A stretch of 64,000 bases of DNA from contig BCHH01000002.1 of assembly GCA_001599595.1 (NCBI GenBank), forward strand, positions 348,390 through 412,389, written 5' to 3'. A program made the translations under genes and the position numbers. This document shows, piece by piece, positions 36,793-49,090 of this stretch. This DNA is from Beverwykella pulmonaria. Its lineage: Eukaryota > Ascomycota > Dothideomycetes > Pleosporales > Melanommataceae. Numbering within the stretch: the first letter of the stretch is position 1; every line of letters begins with the position of its first letter. The notes beneath the pieces were generated by a model. It was not told the DNA's origin. It made no database searches and worked only from the letters and a program-made list of their open reading frames with translations.

Positions 36793-37878
36793 ATGACCCC
36801 AAACACCGTCAAGCTCGCCTCCGGCCATGAGATGCCCCTAGTGGGATTCGGCCTTTGGAAAGTGCCCAAAGAAACCGCTGCCGACACGGTGTATAACGTA
36901 TGATGAAGCTTCAGACTACTCGTCCTCCGCCGTACTAATACCAATGGCAGGCCATCAAAGCAGGTTATAGACTTTTTGATGGAGCATACGACTACCAGAA
37001 CGAGAAGGAGGCCGGCGAAGGCATCAAACGTGCCATCAAGGAAGGTCTCGTGAAGCGAGAAGATATCTTTGTGACGACGAAGCTCTGGAACAACTACCAC
37101 GGCAAAGAGCATGCCGTGCCGATGGCGAAAGCTCAGAATGAGTCTTGGGGGCTGGGATACATCGACCTGTTCCTGATCCACTTCCCTTGCCCTCTGAAAT
37201 ACATAAGCCCAGAGAAGCGGAGATACCCCGTGAGTGCACACATCTTCTCATGAATGAAGCGGATGCTAATGCCTTATTCAGGGCTGGTGGATGGACGAGG
37301 CTGGCACCGTTAAGCCCGCCAAAATCCCTATCCGTGAGACATGGGAGCAACTCGAATCCCTTGTAGACTCGGGCATCGCCAAGTCGATTGGCGTTTCCAA
37401 CTTTCAAGCCCAACTGCTCTACGACCTCTTCACATACGCCAAGCACCCCGTCTCAAACCTGCAAATCGAACACCACCCTTACCTCGTGCAACCGAATCTC
37501 ATCAAGATGGCACAGACACACGACATCGTCATCACAGCATACTCATCATTTGGCCCGCAATCCTTCCTCGAGCTGCCTGAGGCATTCAGACAGCGTGCGG
37601 CAGATGTTGCTCTTCTATTTGATGCGGATACGATTAAGAGTATTGCGGAAAAGCACAAGGTTACGCCGGCGCAGGTTCTCCTGAGATGGGCCACACAGCG
37701 CAATATTGCTGTTATTCCAAAGTCGAATAGCCCAGCGCGTTTGGCTCAGAATTTGGATGTGCTGAATTTTGATCTCGAGAAGGAGGAGCTGGAGGCTATC
37801 TCGGCGTTGGATAAGGGACTCAGGTTTAATGATCCGGGGCATTACCTGAAGAATCATCCTCTGCACTTGTTCGCGTAG
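36793..37878 (+). CDS. D-xylose reductase-like aldo-keto reductase
   Basis: Three exons, 36793-36897, 36951-37229 and 37282-37878, give about 326 residues. The enzyme would reduce D-xylose to xylitol (and L-arabinose to arabinitol) with NAD(P)H in the cytosol. The catalytic tetrad is visible: Asp in FDGAYDY, Tyr in the same motif, Lys in VTTKLWNNY and His in LFLIHFP. The cofactor motif [14 protein letters not shown] and the substrate-loop [12 protein letters not shown] are characteristic of fungal xylose reductases, as is the length. It sits beside the Zn2Cys6 regulator and at the edge of the putative pentose cluster. The related L-xylulose or glycerol reductases are less likely from the loop sequence. 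Introns have GTATGA and GTGAGT donors. Confidence 0.88.
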
Positions 37879-39233
37879 AGGCTGGGTTTGGCGCAGATAA
37901 TGGGTTGCAGGACTGTGTTTTCGCCGGCCAAAATCTCGATAGACCATTAAACGCAAGCATCCATGATCTAATTACAGCGACCCATTCTGTGTGTTACTTC
38001 CCGATTCTATCACTTTCGGAATTCATGGTTTCAAGTAGTTATTACATCGCCAACTTCACTGCTTGCTCCTCTTTCACATTGCTTTTCCTCGAGCTTTCTT
38101 TCGACATTATTATTTACACGATGATTCATCTTAAACATATGGGTGCTCTTCCCACTTGCTATCACCTGCCAGCCATTCTATTAGTACGTGCGTTCCTTCA
38201 CTCTCATTGGCATCACTAGCGCAGTCAGATCAGGCTTCAATCTCCAAGCTTCCTTCCTCCCTCCTTCTCTTTCTCTTCTCTTCCTCAGAACCAAACTTCG
38301 ATAACCCCGGTATCTTCGGTAAGTCACCACTAGGCCACCCCGAGTGCTACCGTCCCATCTACTGATATACCATGCCAGTATGATGCTATCTTGCTAGCTG
38401 TTGTAATAATCTTCAATTCCGGGCGGCTGGACGGTGGGCGTTATGTCCAATCTGCATAGCTTGTCACATAATCCGATAACGTTCCCCCTTCTCTCCACCA
38501 AGCCCTCATGCAACCCGAAGAGTGATCAGACGCCACGAACATGTTCTCAACGCTTTTAAGAACCTCCAGCTGGAGAGCGAGACTGCCAAAGATGATTCTG
38601 GAAGAACTGAGTTGCACAGTACTCACGCCTCGCGATGCATCCCCGCAACTACAACGACAGAGCAAGAAACCCAGATTCTGAGCTCATTCAACCCCAGCAG
38701 GGACTCTCCGATTCTTAGGTGATCGAGACCACTACTAGCCTATGCAGACGCTTCGAGCTGAGAGAGGCCAGTGCGGGAGCGAAAGTTAACTCATTCATCT
38801 ACGTCTCACGGATGTGACAAGAAAATAGTCACGCATGCAAGAAAAAAGAAGATATGTGAAAACATTCAGGTATCTATACAAGCAACCTAGGCTACGCAAC
38901 CCATAATCTCGAATGTCCAGGTCCCATCATGTTCAACCGATGGAACTTGTAGACTGAGAGAAAAGGGAATGGTCCGATAAGGAGTGAAGACTAAGTTCCT
39001 GCTCGCGTATCGGTTCAAATATCCGTGAGCTTTGCCATTGGGAACAGTTAGCTAGAAGCGTCACGCACAACCAGCGGGGAAGCATACTCGACGTGAGAGA
39101 GCGGACTCTATTTCCGATGGCATCGGTACGACCAGGCACGAGTCTCGCCGTCTCTCGGGCCGTCGACCGATAGGATCGAATTGCCCCAGCACCAGTCGAC
39201 ACTATCTTTGTCAGCAGAGGTATGCGCCTATGT
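37879..39233. other. intergenic spacer
   Basis: This 1.36-kb stretch has no supported gene. A pyrimidine-rich tract lies near 38240-38290. The small open frames on both strands (for example 38522-38722 plus) have no recognisable motif. Confidence 0.5.
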
Positions 39234-39554
39234 TCAGAAAATACTTAACCCCCAGAAGGAACACTCGCAACCGGGACCGAGGGAGTAGCGAATGATGCGG
39301 CTACCAGATTGCTCGCATATCAGAGAAGCATTCGCAGGTGCAGCGACGAGAGTCTTGTTGCCGATGTTCCAGTCGTAGCTGAACCAGCCACAGCCGGGGC
39401 GGCAGTTAGGGTTTTGCTCGGGGTAGTCATCACAGTGGGTGCGCGCCTTGAGGTGGGTGTTGGCGACCTCGACCTCACCGCCCTGTGTTGGCGCGGCGGC
39501 GACGATACTGATGGTCACGGCGACGACCACGGCGAATAGCTTGAAGACTTGCAT
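39234..39554 (-). CDS. small secreted cysteine-rich protein
   Basis: A single open frame of about 106 residues starts at the ATG at 39554. The first 22 residues are a clear signal peptide (MQVFKLFAVVVAVTISIVAA) with a likely cut after AAA/AAP. The mature part has six cysteines (HCDD, NCRPGC, ICEQ, GCEC), enough for three disulphides, and two N-glycosylation-type sites (NKT, NAS). A TATATAA motif at 39664-39674 lies about 110 bp upstream on the coding strand. No family is recognised. Size, secretion and cysteine content are those of fungal effector-like or surface proteins, but no role can be claimed. A GTTAAG near the stop could be a splice donor, in which case the C-terminus would differ. 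Confidence 0.62.
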   Translation of the reverse strand: MQVFKLFAVVVAVTISIVAAAPTQGGEVEVANTHLKARTHCDDYPEQNPNCRPGCGWFSYDWNIGNKTLVAAPANASLICEQSGSRIIRYSLGPGCECSFWGLSIF

Positions 39555-40348
39555 TGTCAAGACGAGTGTACGATGGTATGTGTAAGAAAAGTGGATTCAC
39601 GGGTAGAGAGGATTGGTGAGGAGAGGGGAGGAAGAAGTGGTTATGGAAGTGAGGCAGGAGCTGATTATATATAAGTAGAAGAGAGAGAAAAGTGAAAGAA
39701 GCTGTTGCTGTTTGCTTCAATAAGCGATGCGCGATGAAAGGGCGAAAGGTGAAAAACGTATGGTCGCGGAACCTCAGTGAGAATAGATCGGCCATTCCCG
39801 CTCCTATCATCTCCATCGGAGCAGCTTAAGAACAAGAGATGTCCCCAGTCTCGATTAGATCGCCTTATCGCAGAGTGAGCCGAACAACACTGTGCGGTAA
39901 GTTGAGGGTGGGTGAAAGACTCACACTGTTAGAGTGTTTCGGAGCCAACGAATGTGACGTAATCTTATGACTCCAGTAATGAACGACTCGACGGGGGAAC
40001 CTTAGAAGTCCGCTTCTAAACAACTGAGACTTTCGTGAACTCCAAGCATTTTCAATCTAAAGTAAGTTTAGCGTAGCGTACAAGTATCCAAGGCGTGCAC
40101 GTAGGACAGCTATGGTCAAATTCTGGCTTGAACAATTCAACGCACGAATAATAGCCTGTGGGCACATGAGAGTTCCAAGAGGAATTGTGTTTCGGGGTTC
40201 TGATGACATGAGTCGTCGTGAAAGATAAATACGTTGTTACTTCCAGGGGTATACGCGGCCAAAAGTAAAACACACGAGAGCTGAGAGAGACTGTCTACTT
40301 TATAAACGGCATTCCTTCTTCGACAACCACTGGAAGCAAGCGAATGGC
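39555..40348. other. intergenic spacer
   Basis: This is the upstream region of the secreted protein (with its TATA-like element) and the 3' flank of the membrane-protein gene. Nothing else was recognised. Confidence 0.5.
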
Positions 40349-41631
40349 TTAAACCCGGTCATATTCCATGATGTGGACTTCACTCGAGCTCACACTCCTC
40401 CGAGCCCCCTTCCCATGCTCACTCCCAAAGCTCTCAACATCCTCCGTCACAATCTCCATCCTCTCACTCTTAACCTCCGTCGTTGTCGTCTTAAGCACGT
40501 CAGTGCGCTTCAGATCCTTCAGATTGATACTGTTCTTTCCGTCCGCCTCATTCATTCTCGAGTAAGCCCCGGCCGAGTTTCCCATTTCCTTGGAGGGAGA
40601 CGTCTTGATGCCGGAGCGGATTGCCGAGCGCGTGATGACATTCGTGTTGTGCGTTTTCTGGGACTTGGAACCCGTGGCGGGCGAGAAGGAATTAGCGTTG
40701 TCGCTGAGGCGGCCCAGTACGAGGTTCATGAGTTGATTGAGGATTGTGAATTCCATCTTCAGTTTGATTGAGTAGACGGCGCTTTTATATGCCGTTTGAA
40801 TGTCGTAAACTAGAGACGTGCTGTCAGCATGGAGAGATTGGGAACAGCCGTGGAGATAGCAAATTTGTCGGCGAGCCACTACTATGAGACTTTGAAATGC
40901 ATAACACACCAGGAGAGGAAGTAGTACTGACCTCCGGCATACTCCAGTCCGATCAGAGTAAGATCAAAGCAAATAATAACGAGGTTCACCCCAATGGTAT
41001 GTATCAAGACCTTCCTGCCCTTCCCTCCTCTTACGTTCTTGTAGGACTTGAACAACGGACCCTCAGCCCTCAGCATCGCCGTCGTTTTCCAGATGTAGAT
41101 ACCGCTGAGTATGGTCTCCTGAATGAAGAAGAAGGTGACCTGGATCCTCTCCATGATGGAGTACGGCCCGGCCCATCGCCCAGGGTTCGAGCTGGCGTTT
41201 GTCAGGTACGTGAGGGTAAGCGTTGGAATGTGCAGTATGATGGCGTTGGTGATGATCATGATGAGAACCCAGCGCGTCCATGAAGCTTGCACAATGAGGT
41301 ACAGACGCGAATACAAGACAATGGATTGCCCAGTGACCATGCCGACCCAGCCAATGCATGTAATTGTTGTGTTGAGAACGTTGGATCCACGAACTCCTTC
41401 GGTGATGCGCCAGAACTTGAAGAACATGCCCAATCCATGCAGAAATATACTCCATGTCGATATGAGAAGTGACCAGTAGTAGAATCCAGCATGCCGTTTG
41501 AAGAAGGTTTGGATCAAGACCGTGAGCTCAACAACATTGTACCAGGAGATGCTCAGGAAGGCGATGATAACAAGGGCGTTGACATAGGGAACCTGGTACT
41601 GGCTGCCCATTCCATTGTCCACGGTAACCAT
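40349..41631 (-). CDS. multi-pass integral membrane protein, DUF7703-like
   Basis: Two exons, 41631-40932 and 40809-40349, give about 386 residues. About seven hydrophobic segments can be traced: VNALVIIAFLSISW, FYYWSLLISTWSIFLHGLGM, TITCIGWVGMVTGQSIVLY, WVLIMIITNAIILHIPTLTL, IQVTFFFIQETILSGIYIW, VLIHTIGVNLVIICFDLTL and a seventh after the splice. A polar, Ser/Lys/Glu-rich cytosolic tail of about 120 residues follows. The arrangement resembles the fungal DUF7703 and PTH11/rhodopsin-like membrane families; none has a settled function. The start is the first ATG; a TTG-initiated extension upstream was rejected. Confidence 0.72.
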
Positions 41632-43674
41632 GGCGGGCTGCGGTATATGGACCAAGAAAGCGAAGGTAAGAAGTGGCTCGTGGGACGTCGTAAAAAGGAA
41701 ACGACATAGACATCTGGTGGCCTAAGAGAGCCTGTGGGTCTTCCCCAGTTTATGGGCCATGATGTTGGGAATGAGCAACAGCACGTCACTATAGCGTCCC
41801 GACATTAAGAGCAAGGCATGGTTTGCAAGTGCTTTGACTCAACCTCGCAACCCAGGTAACATGCTGTGTGACATTCGCCTCCGAAAACTTTGCTGCAGTT
41901 GCAGCTTGCACAGGCCTAGACGTGTACTGTGCAGAGCCGTTCGAACGCGCATGTCTGCGCGACGTTCCCGTGCGGGCGGAATGTAGAGGTATTCATTGGC
42001 CAATCTCAGAAAGCAGTGACTAGATTATGCAATAATACGAGTAAGCCTCTCGTAAGTGGCATACGCCAACAGGCACCTGGTTTGCGGTCAGCGTTGAGGC
42101 CAAGCTCCTGTCGACGTTACGGTTGACGAATAGATACCTTGACGTTGATCGGATGCGCCGTTGGAACGATAATCTCCCGGGTATAGGTGCATGGGCTTTG
42201 AATCGCGTGGAGAGCTGGGTTGGATTTGGTGGCGATGTCATTCGACAGCATGCTCCTGCTTCGGGGAGGTCCTTCATGCACGGATTTCAGCGCGTTCCAA
42301 CGGAGCAGCCCCTTAGGCACGGGGTAAATCCTGAGTGTCGGAAAGCTGTCTCTTAGAAGGAATGCTGACGTAGACATACTTGAGGATGCTATAAAGGCCT
42401 CTGAATTGGATATAATCTTACTCTGTGGTATCTTGTGTGGTAAGAACGTGGAACAGCCTGCAAAGAACGGGTAACGACGTTTGAAAAGAGAAGACATTAA
42501 GGTTTGTAGCGTGCAGCTAGGAGAGAAAGACCTGTGGGGAAATCGGAGAAAAGGCTGGTTACGGTTGGGGATCGTCCTTGACGGGAGAGGGCACATATCA
42601 GCAAGTTCCCCGCCAGTCGACATTCGGAAAGGCGTAAACGTTCCTGATCCTTTGACGTGCTTCGCTTATTTTTCAGCACGCCACGTGAAACCGACTTCGC
42701 ATGGAGCTAGGTAAGATGAAGCTACATGTTTGGAAAATAGCTCCTGGAGCATCGCGATGCGAAAGATAGGAGAGGCTCTAGAACGCAGAGGAAGTTTTCA
42801 AGAGGGGCGTGCGGGCTGGGGAATCTCTAGCCATTCCCAGACAACAATTGAAAATCTCCCTCACCTCACTACAAATCTGATCTGGCAAACGCACCATTCT
42901 CGCACCTTGAATTCTCGTTTTCGACAGCAATGGATGTCACAAGTACAAAACCAATGAGTAGCCCTCTGTAATTGAACGCCTAGACTTCTATGCGTTTAAT
43001 GAGGTGATGGAGCTTGCGCCTGCTCTTTCAGGCACCCGACTCATTATCCACTCTAATCCCTTGTTGGAATCTTCAGCCGACGCCTTCCACTCGGTCAACG
43101 CCAAGTCCATCAGTCCATTAGAGGGAGGACATCCTCCAACATCTCCGTTCATTGTGTCTTGTGATCAACTTGACTCGATGAAGATGGCCTCCATAGCTTT
43201 TGTTGGGTAATTTAGTAGCGTGAAACACATGTCGAGGTTGCAAAGATTTGGTATAATTTCTGGCACGAATCGTAGGGAGTTAGCGTCAGGTTTATCGCGC
43301 CATATGTGGGTAGAATTCGTGGGGGGTTACAAATCTCGAGCCCTATGTTGGAGGATATCTGCGGTGGCTATTTCACTATTAGAAAGCCGCAAGGCTCTCG
43401 AAAATATCATGTTACTCAAATAATGTTTCTCAGGCTCGGATGACCCTAAAGTAACTCGTGATGGTGCTACTTTAAATTAGGCCTAGAGCGCGTGCTAGCG
43501 TAAGAATCTCGACAGGTCAACCTAGACCTCCCATCACCTCATTCTCACCAAATCTCCAAAGCGCAAAGATTCACACACACACACACACACCACTCGACGT
43601 TTGAAGATCATAGCGTCGCATGGGATAAATCAACATACATCTACCCACCGACGCGCCAGAGTCTCTATCGCCGC
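41632..43674. other. intergenic spacer
   Basis: This 2-kb stretch has no recognisable gene. The longest frame is minus 42117-42623 (168 codons), with no motif and no clear splice context. A short CA microsatellite lies at 43572-43590. Confidence 0.45.
43572..43590. repeat. CA dinucleotide microsatellite
   Basis: This is a perfect CA run of 19 nt lying about 85 bp from the 3' end of the amino-acid permease gene. Confidence 0.9.
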
Positions 43675-45656
43675 TCATGCCTTCTCTTCGATACTGTAAT
43701 TGATCGTTGAGTCATCCCTCACCCGCACTCTCTTTACCAGATGCCTGTTGTCCATCTGTGTTATTCTAGTAGCTGCCTCGATCAAGACATTTCCTGCATC
43801 GTCATGCGTCCGGTCCCATTCCGCGACTTCTAAGTTCGGTACTTTCGTCAAGCGATGCGTGACGCTTCCGTCCTGGTTTGACACTAGTGTCTCCGTCCTG
43901 ATGCTGTAATTCCTCCACTTGGGTAAGGCCTTCACCCAGATCCAATAGTACAATCCCATTGAAAACAAGAGGGCAATACCGACAGCGCAGTACGTGGCGT
44001 ACCAGAAGGAAACGTCGCCACCATTTTGCGGTGGGTACCATGGCATAATCAGCAGGAAGAGACAGACGAGCGCCGAAAAAATGAGCGCCGAATGCCATGC
44101 TTGGAACTCTGCTTTTGGAAGACCTTGCTTCTTGCGGCGATATCGGATGTTGTAGATGCCAAGTACCATGAGGAAGATAAAGACAGAGTCTGGATACGAT
44201 CGCAAGTCCACGAGAAAATTGAAGGCGTCGCCGAAGGGAAGCGCCAGAATCACGATACATGTCAGTATCCACTTGAGTAAGAGTGGTGCAAACGGCGTCC
44301 CAAAAGGTCGAGTGGAGGCCCAAACATGTGGGTACGGAATGACACCCTGCCGAGCACATTCGCGGATGTTTCTTGTAGTGCCAATGATGGTAGCCAAGAT
44401 ATTACCAGCGGCACTGACCGCGATCAAAGCAGGAAGCCCCTTGGCACCTTCTCCAAACACCGCCTCGAAGAAGAGGGCTGCGGCCAGGTTTCCGGATGCC
44501 CGGATTTCTGCAGCGGGGACAGCCGCGAAATAAGCGACGTTTGCCAGAATATACAAAATTGCCACGATGATGAGAGATATTGGGGCGATCTTCTTGAGAG
44601 TACGAAATGGGTTCTAGCGAGATGCATTAGCCACCAGTCTTGTGGAACAAGATCACCAGACGCACCTTGATTTCCCCAACAACGTTGAATGCATTTGCAT
44701 ATCCAATATACGCAAAGTTGATATTCACCAACGCATTCGCGATTCCGTTTCCATTTTTGGTTATCCCCGCAAAGCTGTTGCGAAAACTGGCGTGCGGATC
44801 CTTGACTCTGGTGCCACCGCCTAGGACTGCAAAACCAGTGCAGACGATGAAGAGTAGGATGATCAACTTTACGGCCGAGATCAAGTTAATGAGACGCAGA
44901 GACCAACGCGTCGATAAAAGGCAGATGATCGCGAGGAAGGTGTACGCCGAAATGGCAAGACCTTTGTTGGCCCATTCGCCTGCTTGGTGGCCTGCAGCGC
45001 GGTAGACATATTTTGCGAGTACTGCTCACGTTAAAATCGCAGAAAGACTGAGATTGAGAGACACTTACCAACTGCATTGCTGCTGGAGAATGAGAATGCG
45101 ACGGTGAAGAAGGCAAAAGTCGTAGGCAATAGAAAAGCAGGTCGCGGATACGCCTGTTCAAGATAGGCCACCTGCCCACCTGAGCGGTTTGGAAATAGCG
45201 ACGCGTACTCGAGATATACAGCCTGAGCCGCTGCAGGGTGTCAGACAGCCATATACATCCTATTATTCCTAACGCGACACTTACCGGCAGCGATAATCGC
45301 ACCGAGGACCCAGTAGAGGATGCTGAGTCCTACGGAATCAAGGTCACGGAGAATCGACCCCGCTGTACGATATTGTCAGCTCAAACCTCTTGTTAGAGAT
45401 GTTATAGTAGAAACTGACGCGTGCTAAACACTCCCGTTCCGATCATTTCACTGACGTTCAGGAACAAGATACTAGCCCATCCGACATGGTACCCCAGAGG
45501 ACTGACTTGCTCGACCGGCGCTCCATTCCCATCCTGATACACCGGAATTCCGTCGACGTAAACATGTTCGCCAATCTGCGCATTCTTTTCTTTCGCCTCC
45601 GATAGATCTGTGCTAGAGTCCGACGAGAAAAACAACCGATTGAGCCTGGCAGCCAT
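43675..45656 (-). CDS. amino-acid permease, LAT/Mup1 (methionine permease) type
   Basis: Five exons, 45656-45419, 45362-45285, 45230-45069, 45021-44666 and 44613-43675, give about 590 residues. It is an APC-superfamily transporter of the plasma membrane with about 12 hydrophobic segments. The first helix motif MIGTGVFSTPGSIL appears only after splicing and is the substrate-binding unwound helix of the LAT group. YASLFPNRSGGQVAYLEQAY, INFAYIGYANAFNVVGEIKNP and RNIRECARQGVIPYPHVWAS match fungal Mup1/Mup3-type high-affinity methionine permeases. A tandem pair of CACGTG boxes lies about 540 bp upstream. The next gene on the same strand encodes a TauD-type sulphonate dioxygenase, which would fit a role in organic sulphur supply. 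Other neutral amino acids are possible substrates. Confidence 0.86.
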
Positions 45657-47821
45657 TGCGAGAGAGCTCGCGCAATCTTCACCACGGTCGAGAGTGAAGC
45701 GATGCGCAGCGATGTGAGTCGCAGAGAAGCAAAGATAAGAGGGCCATGTTGTGCTTTGCGTCTTTAATTTATTCGGTCTTGGAGACTGAGCAGGGTAGAT
45801 TGTGAAGAGGATTCTGCAAGGCCCGCCCAGCCTTGCATCATCGTCATGCGCTACGGATGAGGAAGGAGAGAGATCGTATCTGCTGGTTAAACGAGAAGAG
45901 TAAAGTTTGGTGGGGAAAGTGTCTCTACGTGGTTGGTGCTCTCAATTTGTTGGAATTTACCGCCGAAAGCCGCGATGCTGTGGTTGCATCGCGCATGAGC
46001 GTGGTTGGTGAAGGCCATTGGTTCATGACGAAAGTGTGGCTCAAATCTGTGCTGATGAACTATGTGGACGGATTTGCGTTTGATGTTTGGCGGTTGGCGG
46101 TTGGCGGTAGAGAGCTTGGGAATGAAACGGGGGCATCCACTTGCACTTCGGACCTTTCCACCTACCTGTTCGCAGAGCTCCTCACGTGACACGTGATCTT
46201 TGCTTACTATTCCACATCCCCTTGAGACTATCGCAGGGCGGTTCGAGCAGGGCCACAGGTGCTGAAACAAAAATTCACCTTTAGTGCACGCCAAATCTCT
46301 TTAGCAACCGGTGCTGAAACCTCGCACGATAAATTTCTCACCTTTCTCATATCTGCTCCAAAATTTCTAACCGCTTCAACTGCAGCACGCCATGTGGAGC
46401 CTGAATTTCAAGACCACAGTTCTCTAATAGGACTAGTTTGTAAGAGACGCTTTGTAGTCAGATACCCATGTGGTCAGCCATCCCAAGAGAACGGTTTCCG
46501 GTACTTGCTTGAAGACCCAGGCTTATGATCTTCATACGTGCAGCCTACATGTAAGCTGATTGCTCGACAAAATTTCTCTACAATTGATGATACCACCTCG
46601 CACGAACCATACTGTTTTCGAATGAACACCGAGTAAAGGACTATCTCAAGGACCCATTCGCCGATAAGTTAGCACAAGCTATGAAATGTCCAAGCTGGCT
46701 TCCAAAACAGTAAGTTGAAGACTTATTGTCCTCTCACAAAAGATCAAACCCCTACAATAAGGCATTGCGAAAAACACAGGGTCCATTAGATGATTGGGTG
46801 GTCCCACTACCGTCTCTTTCGTGTCAACCAAAGTCTTGAAAGCAGCCGCGCCAAGAGCCAGATTTCTTGACAGAATCGATCCACCTGACACGGTCCTAGA
46901 ATAGTTTTTCTCATCCATATTCCTTTTTTTCCTGTGCATCCATGCTGTTCCTACCCCAATTCCCCCCGTCCCATGAAGAAGCGGCTGAACCAACCTTTGT
47001 CCCTCTGCAAGACTATCGAGGTCCAAGACCTGACGGGAACCTGCGTAGTTATAATTAGGATCGACATACCAGCCAAAGGGTCGATCATCACATCGTGAGG
47101 AATTGAGGTAGCAAAAGTAAAAATTTAGAGCTCAAGCCAAGGTCAAGTTCTCCTCAGCCACTGTGCTGATCAATGATCGGAAGTGTCCTAGGATAGGTGT
47201 GCAATATGTCAATTATGCTTATATAGTGAAATAATTTGTACGTCCAACATATGCACAATCTCTCGACGTAGCAGGTACTGGTCATTGAGAAACTGTTAAG
47301 AAATCTTCTGTTACAATGGAAGTTCAAGCGATGAGCTTCTGCTCCTTACTCAAGGCGATCATAACCATAGGCAAAATTAGGCGCCTCGTTACTTTATGAG
47401 CATCTTGTTTTGTGACCTCAGGTGCCATCCCTTCGATTGGACTAAAGCATGAAGCATTGCTATATCGCGCGAACGGCTGACGGCATTGGAATTCTGAGCC
47501 GATAAATTACTCTCAAAGTTCCTCAGCCACTGCATACTTCCATTGTGAAAATATATACATATTTTCCAAAGATGCTCGTGTGCATGATTGCACATTTATT
47601 TGGAGGATAGGACTAGATGGATTGGTGGCGGTTCAGAGGTATGAATGCCGGCTAATGCTTTGATTGAGCAACAACAGTGAATGTGTGGAGGCGCATCACG
47701 GCTTCAAATAAACCATTGCTGTGCAGCTTGGGAAATAATCTCTATGTATATTTGAGGACAGCCCCCATGTTTTACAGAAATGCTCCACAATTGCACCTTG
47801 CTAACACATACTTGCTCTTAT
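45657..47821. other. intergenic, upstream of the amino-acid permease
   Basis: This 2.2-kb stretch separates two minus-strand genes. It contains the tandem E-box at 46193-46205. AT-rich sequence between 46250 and 47800 shows short frames without motifs. No tRNA or transposase was recognised. Confidence 0.45.
46193..46205. promoter_or_regulatory. tandem CACGTG E-boxes upstream of the permease
   Basis: Two CACGTG palindromes (46193-46198 and 46200-46205) are separated by one base. In yeasts Cbf1 binds TCACGTG in sulphur-assimilation promoters; a similar role here is inference. Confidence 0.45.
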
Positions 47822-49090
47822 TCAATCCCACGTCGACTTCAATCCACCCACGCCAACAGGTACCTCACCTAGTGTGGTGATGCGGAATCCCTGCCTCAGG
47901 CCTTCCCCCTCAACATCGTAGTCCGAGATGGCAGTATGCGCTGTAACTCTGTTGTCCCAAAGGGCAACCGTTCGATCATCCCACTTGATGCGCGCCTGAA
48001 TATCCTGGCTTTGCGAAATGTGCTGTGGGTAGGAATCAACCACGTGAGTGCCCACTGGGGATATGAAATCTTACCTTAAAAAGCAACTTCAGGATTGCGT
48101 CAGATTCCTCATCTTTCAGGCCGACAATACGCTTTGTGAATCCAGGGTTCACGAAAAGCACCTTCTGCTTGGTGACTGGATGGACCCTCACGATTGGATG
48201 ATAGCTCTTGACCGGCTCCCTCCTCACAAAATGGCCATCACGCCGGGCATTTTCTGCCTGAGGGAATCCGCTATGCTCCGCTTTCAGCCCCTCTAAGAAC
48301 ACCTTCAGCGGCTCTGAGAGTCGATCATACGCTGCAGCCTGTGAGGTCCATCCTGTGTCTCCGCCAGTTTCCGGGACTTGTACGAGGGTGAGCAGCGTGA
48401 TAGCCGGAGGTTGGTGCTCATACGAAACATCCGAATGATAGCCCGTGGTAGTTAGCTTACTGGTGCTACGTCCCAAACGGTAGAGATTGTCCTTCCCAAG
48501 GTAGATGGAATGGAACTCGATATGGTCTTTGACATGGGCACCAACAGGCTACAATACTTAGTCACCATTGAACGAAAAAGTACGAGAACGTACGTGAACA
48601 TGAAGCCGACCAAAGTACTTTCCAAACTCCTTTTGCTTCTCTGCTCCAATGTCCTTAAAGTCCTGATCTCGAAAAATAACGACGCCACGCTCCGCGATCA
48701 ACAGTGCCAGTTCATCCTTTTGGGCGTTGGTCAACTGTGAGAGTTGTAGCCCTGTTATCTCAGTTCCAACACGTGGTGTCAACTTCGATACTTTGAGGTT
48801 CAGGATATGCTTCCCTAGGAGATTCGGTTTGGCTGGGTCGGCGTTGTGGCCACGGTCATTGAATTCGAACAGCTCGGTTGGCGGAAACTTGGTGGTGTTG
48901 TCGTAAACAGGAAGGTACGCGGCATACTTGGACTGCACACGATGTCAGTTTGTTGAAAAGATTGGCTGGAATTCAATAATCGTGCGATTTCTCATACCTC
49001 GTTGTGGAACTTGTCGTCGTATGCCACGGCCAGTTTGATGGGTCGGCCTTCCGCGTTGATCACTTCTTGAACCTGGGTCGTGGTTGCCAT
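47822..49090 (-). CDS. TauD-type alpha-ketoglutarate-dependent dioxygenase (sulphonate/taurine-like)
   Basis: Four exons, 49090-48998, 48932-48594, 48548-48075 and 48022-47822, give about 368 residues, all joined in phase zero. The enzyme is a non-haem Fe(II) oxygenase that would use 2-oxoglutarate and O2. The iron ligands are His and Asp of GYHSDVSYE and the distal His of NRVTAHTAISDY. The 2-oxoglutarate-binding Arg is in GFRITTLGE. EITGLQLSQLTNAQKDELALL and ERGVVIFRDQDF are N-terminal signatures of the TauD/TfdA group, close in layout to yeast sulphonate dioxygenase (Jlp1). In that role it would release sulphite from organic sulphonates. Other TauD substrates cannot be excluded. It lies upstream of a Mup1-like permease in the same orientation. 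Confidence 0.87.

Noticed and set aside
41553..41789. N-terminal extension of the membrane protein
   Set aside because: Upstream frames require TTG initiation or change frame; the ATG at 41631 gives a normal hydrophilic N-terminus before the first helix.
42117..42623. 168-codon minus-strand frame
   Set aside because: No recognisable domain. Possible introns inside it are too short or lead to early stops; not called without transcripts.
46259..46528. Plus-strand frame in the permease upstream region as a transposase remnant
   Set aside because: The translation shows no transposase or chromodomain signature and no terminal inverted repeats were found.
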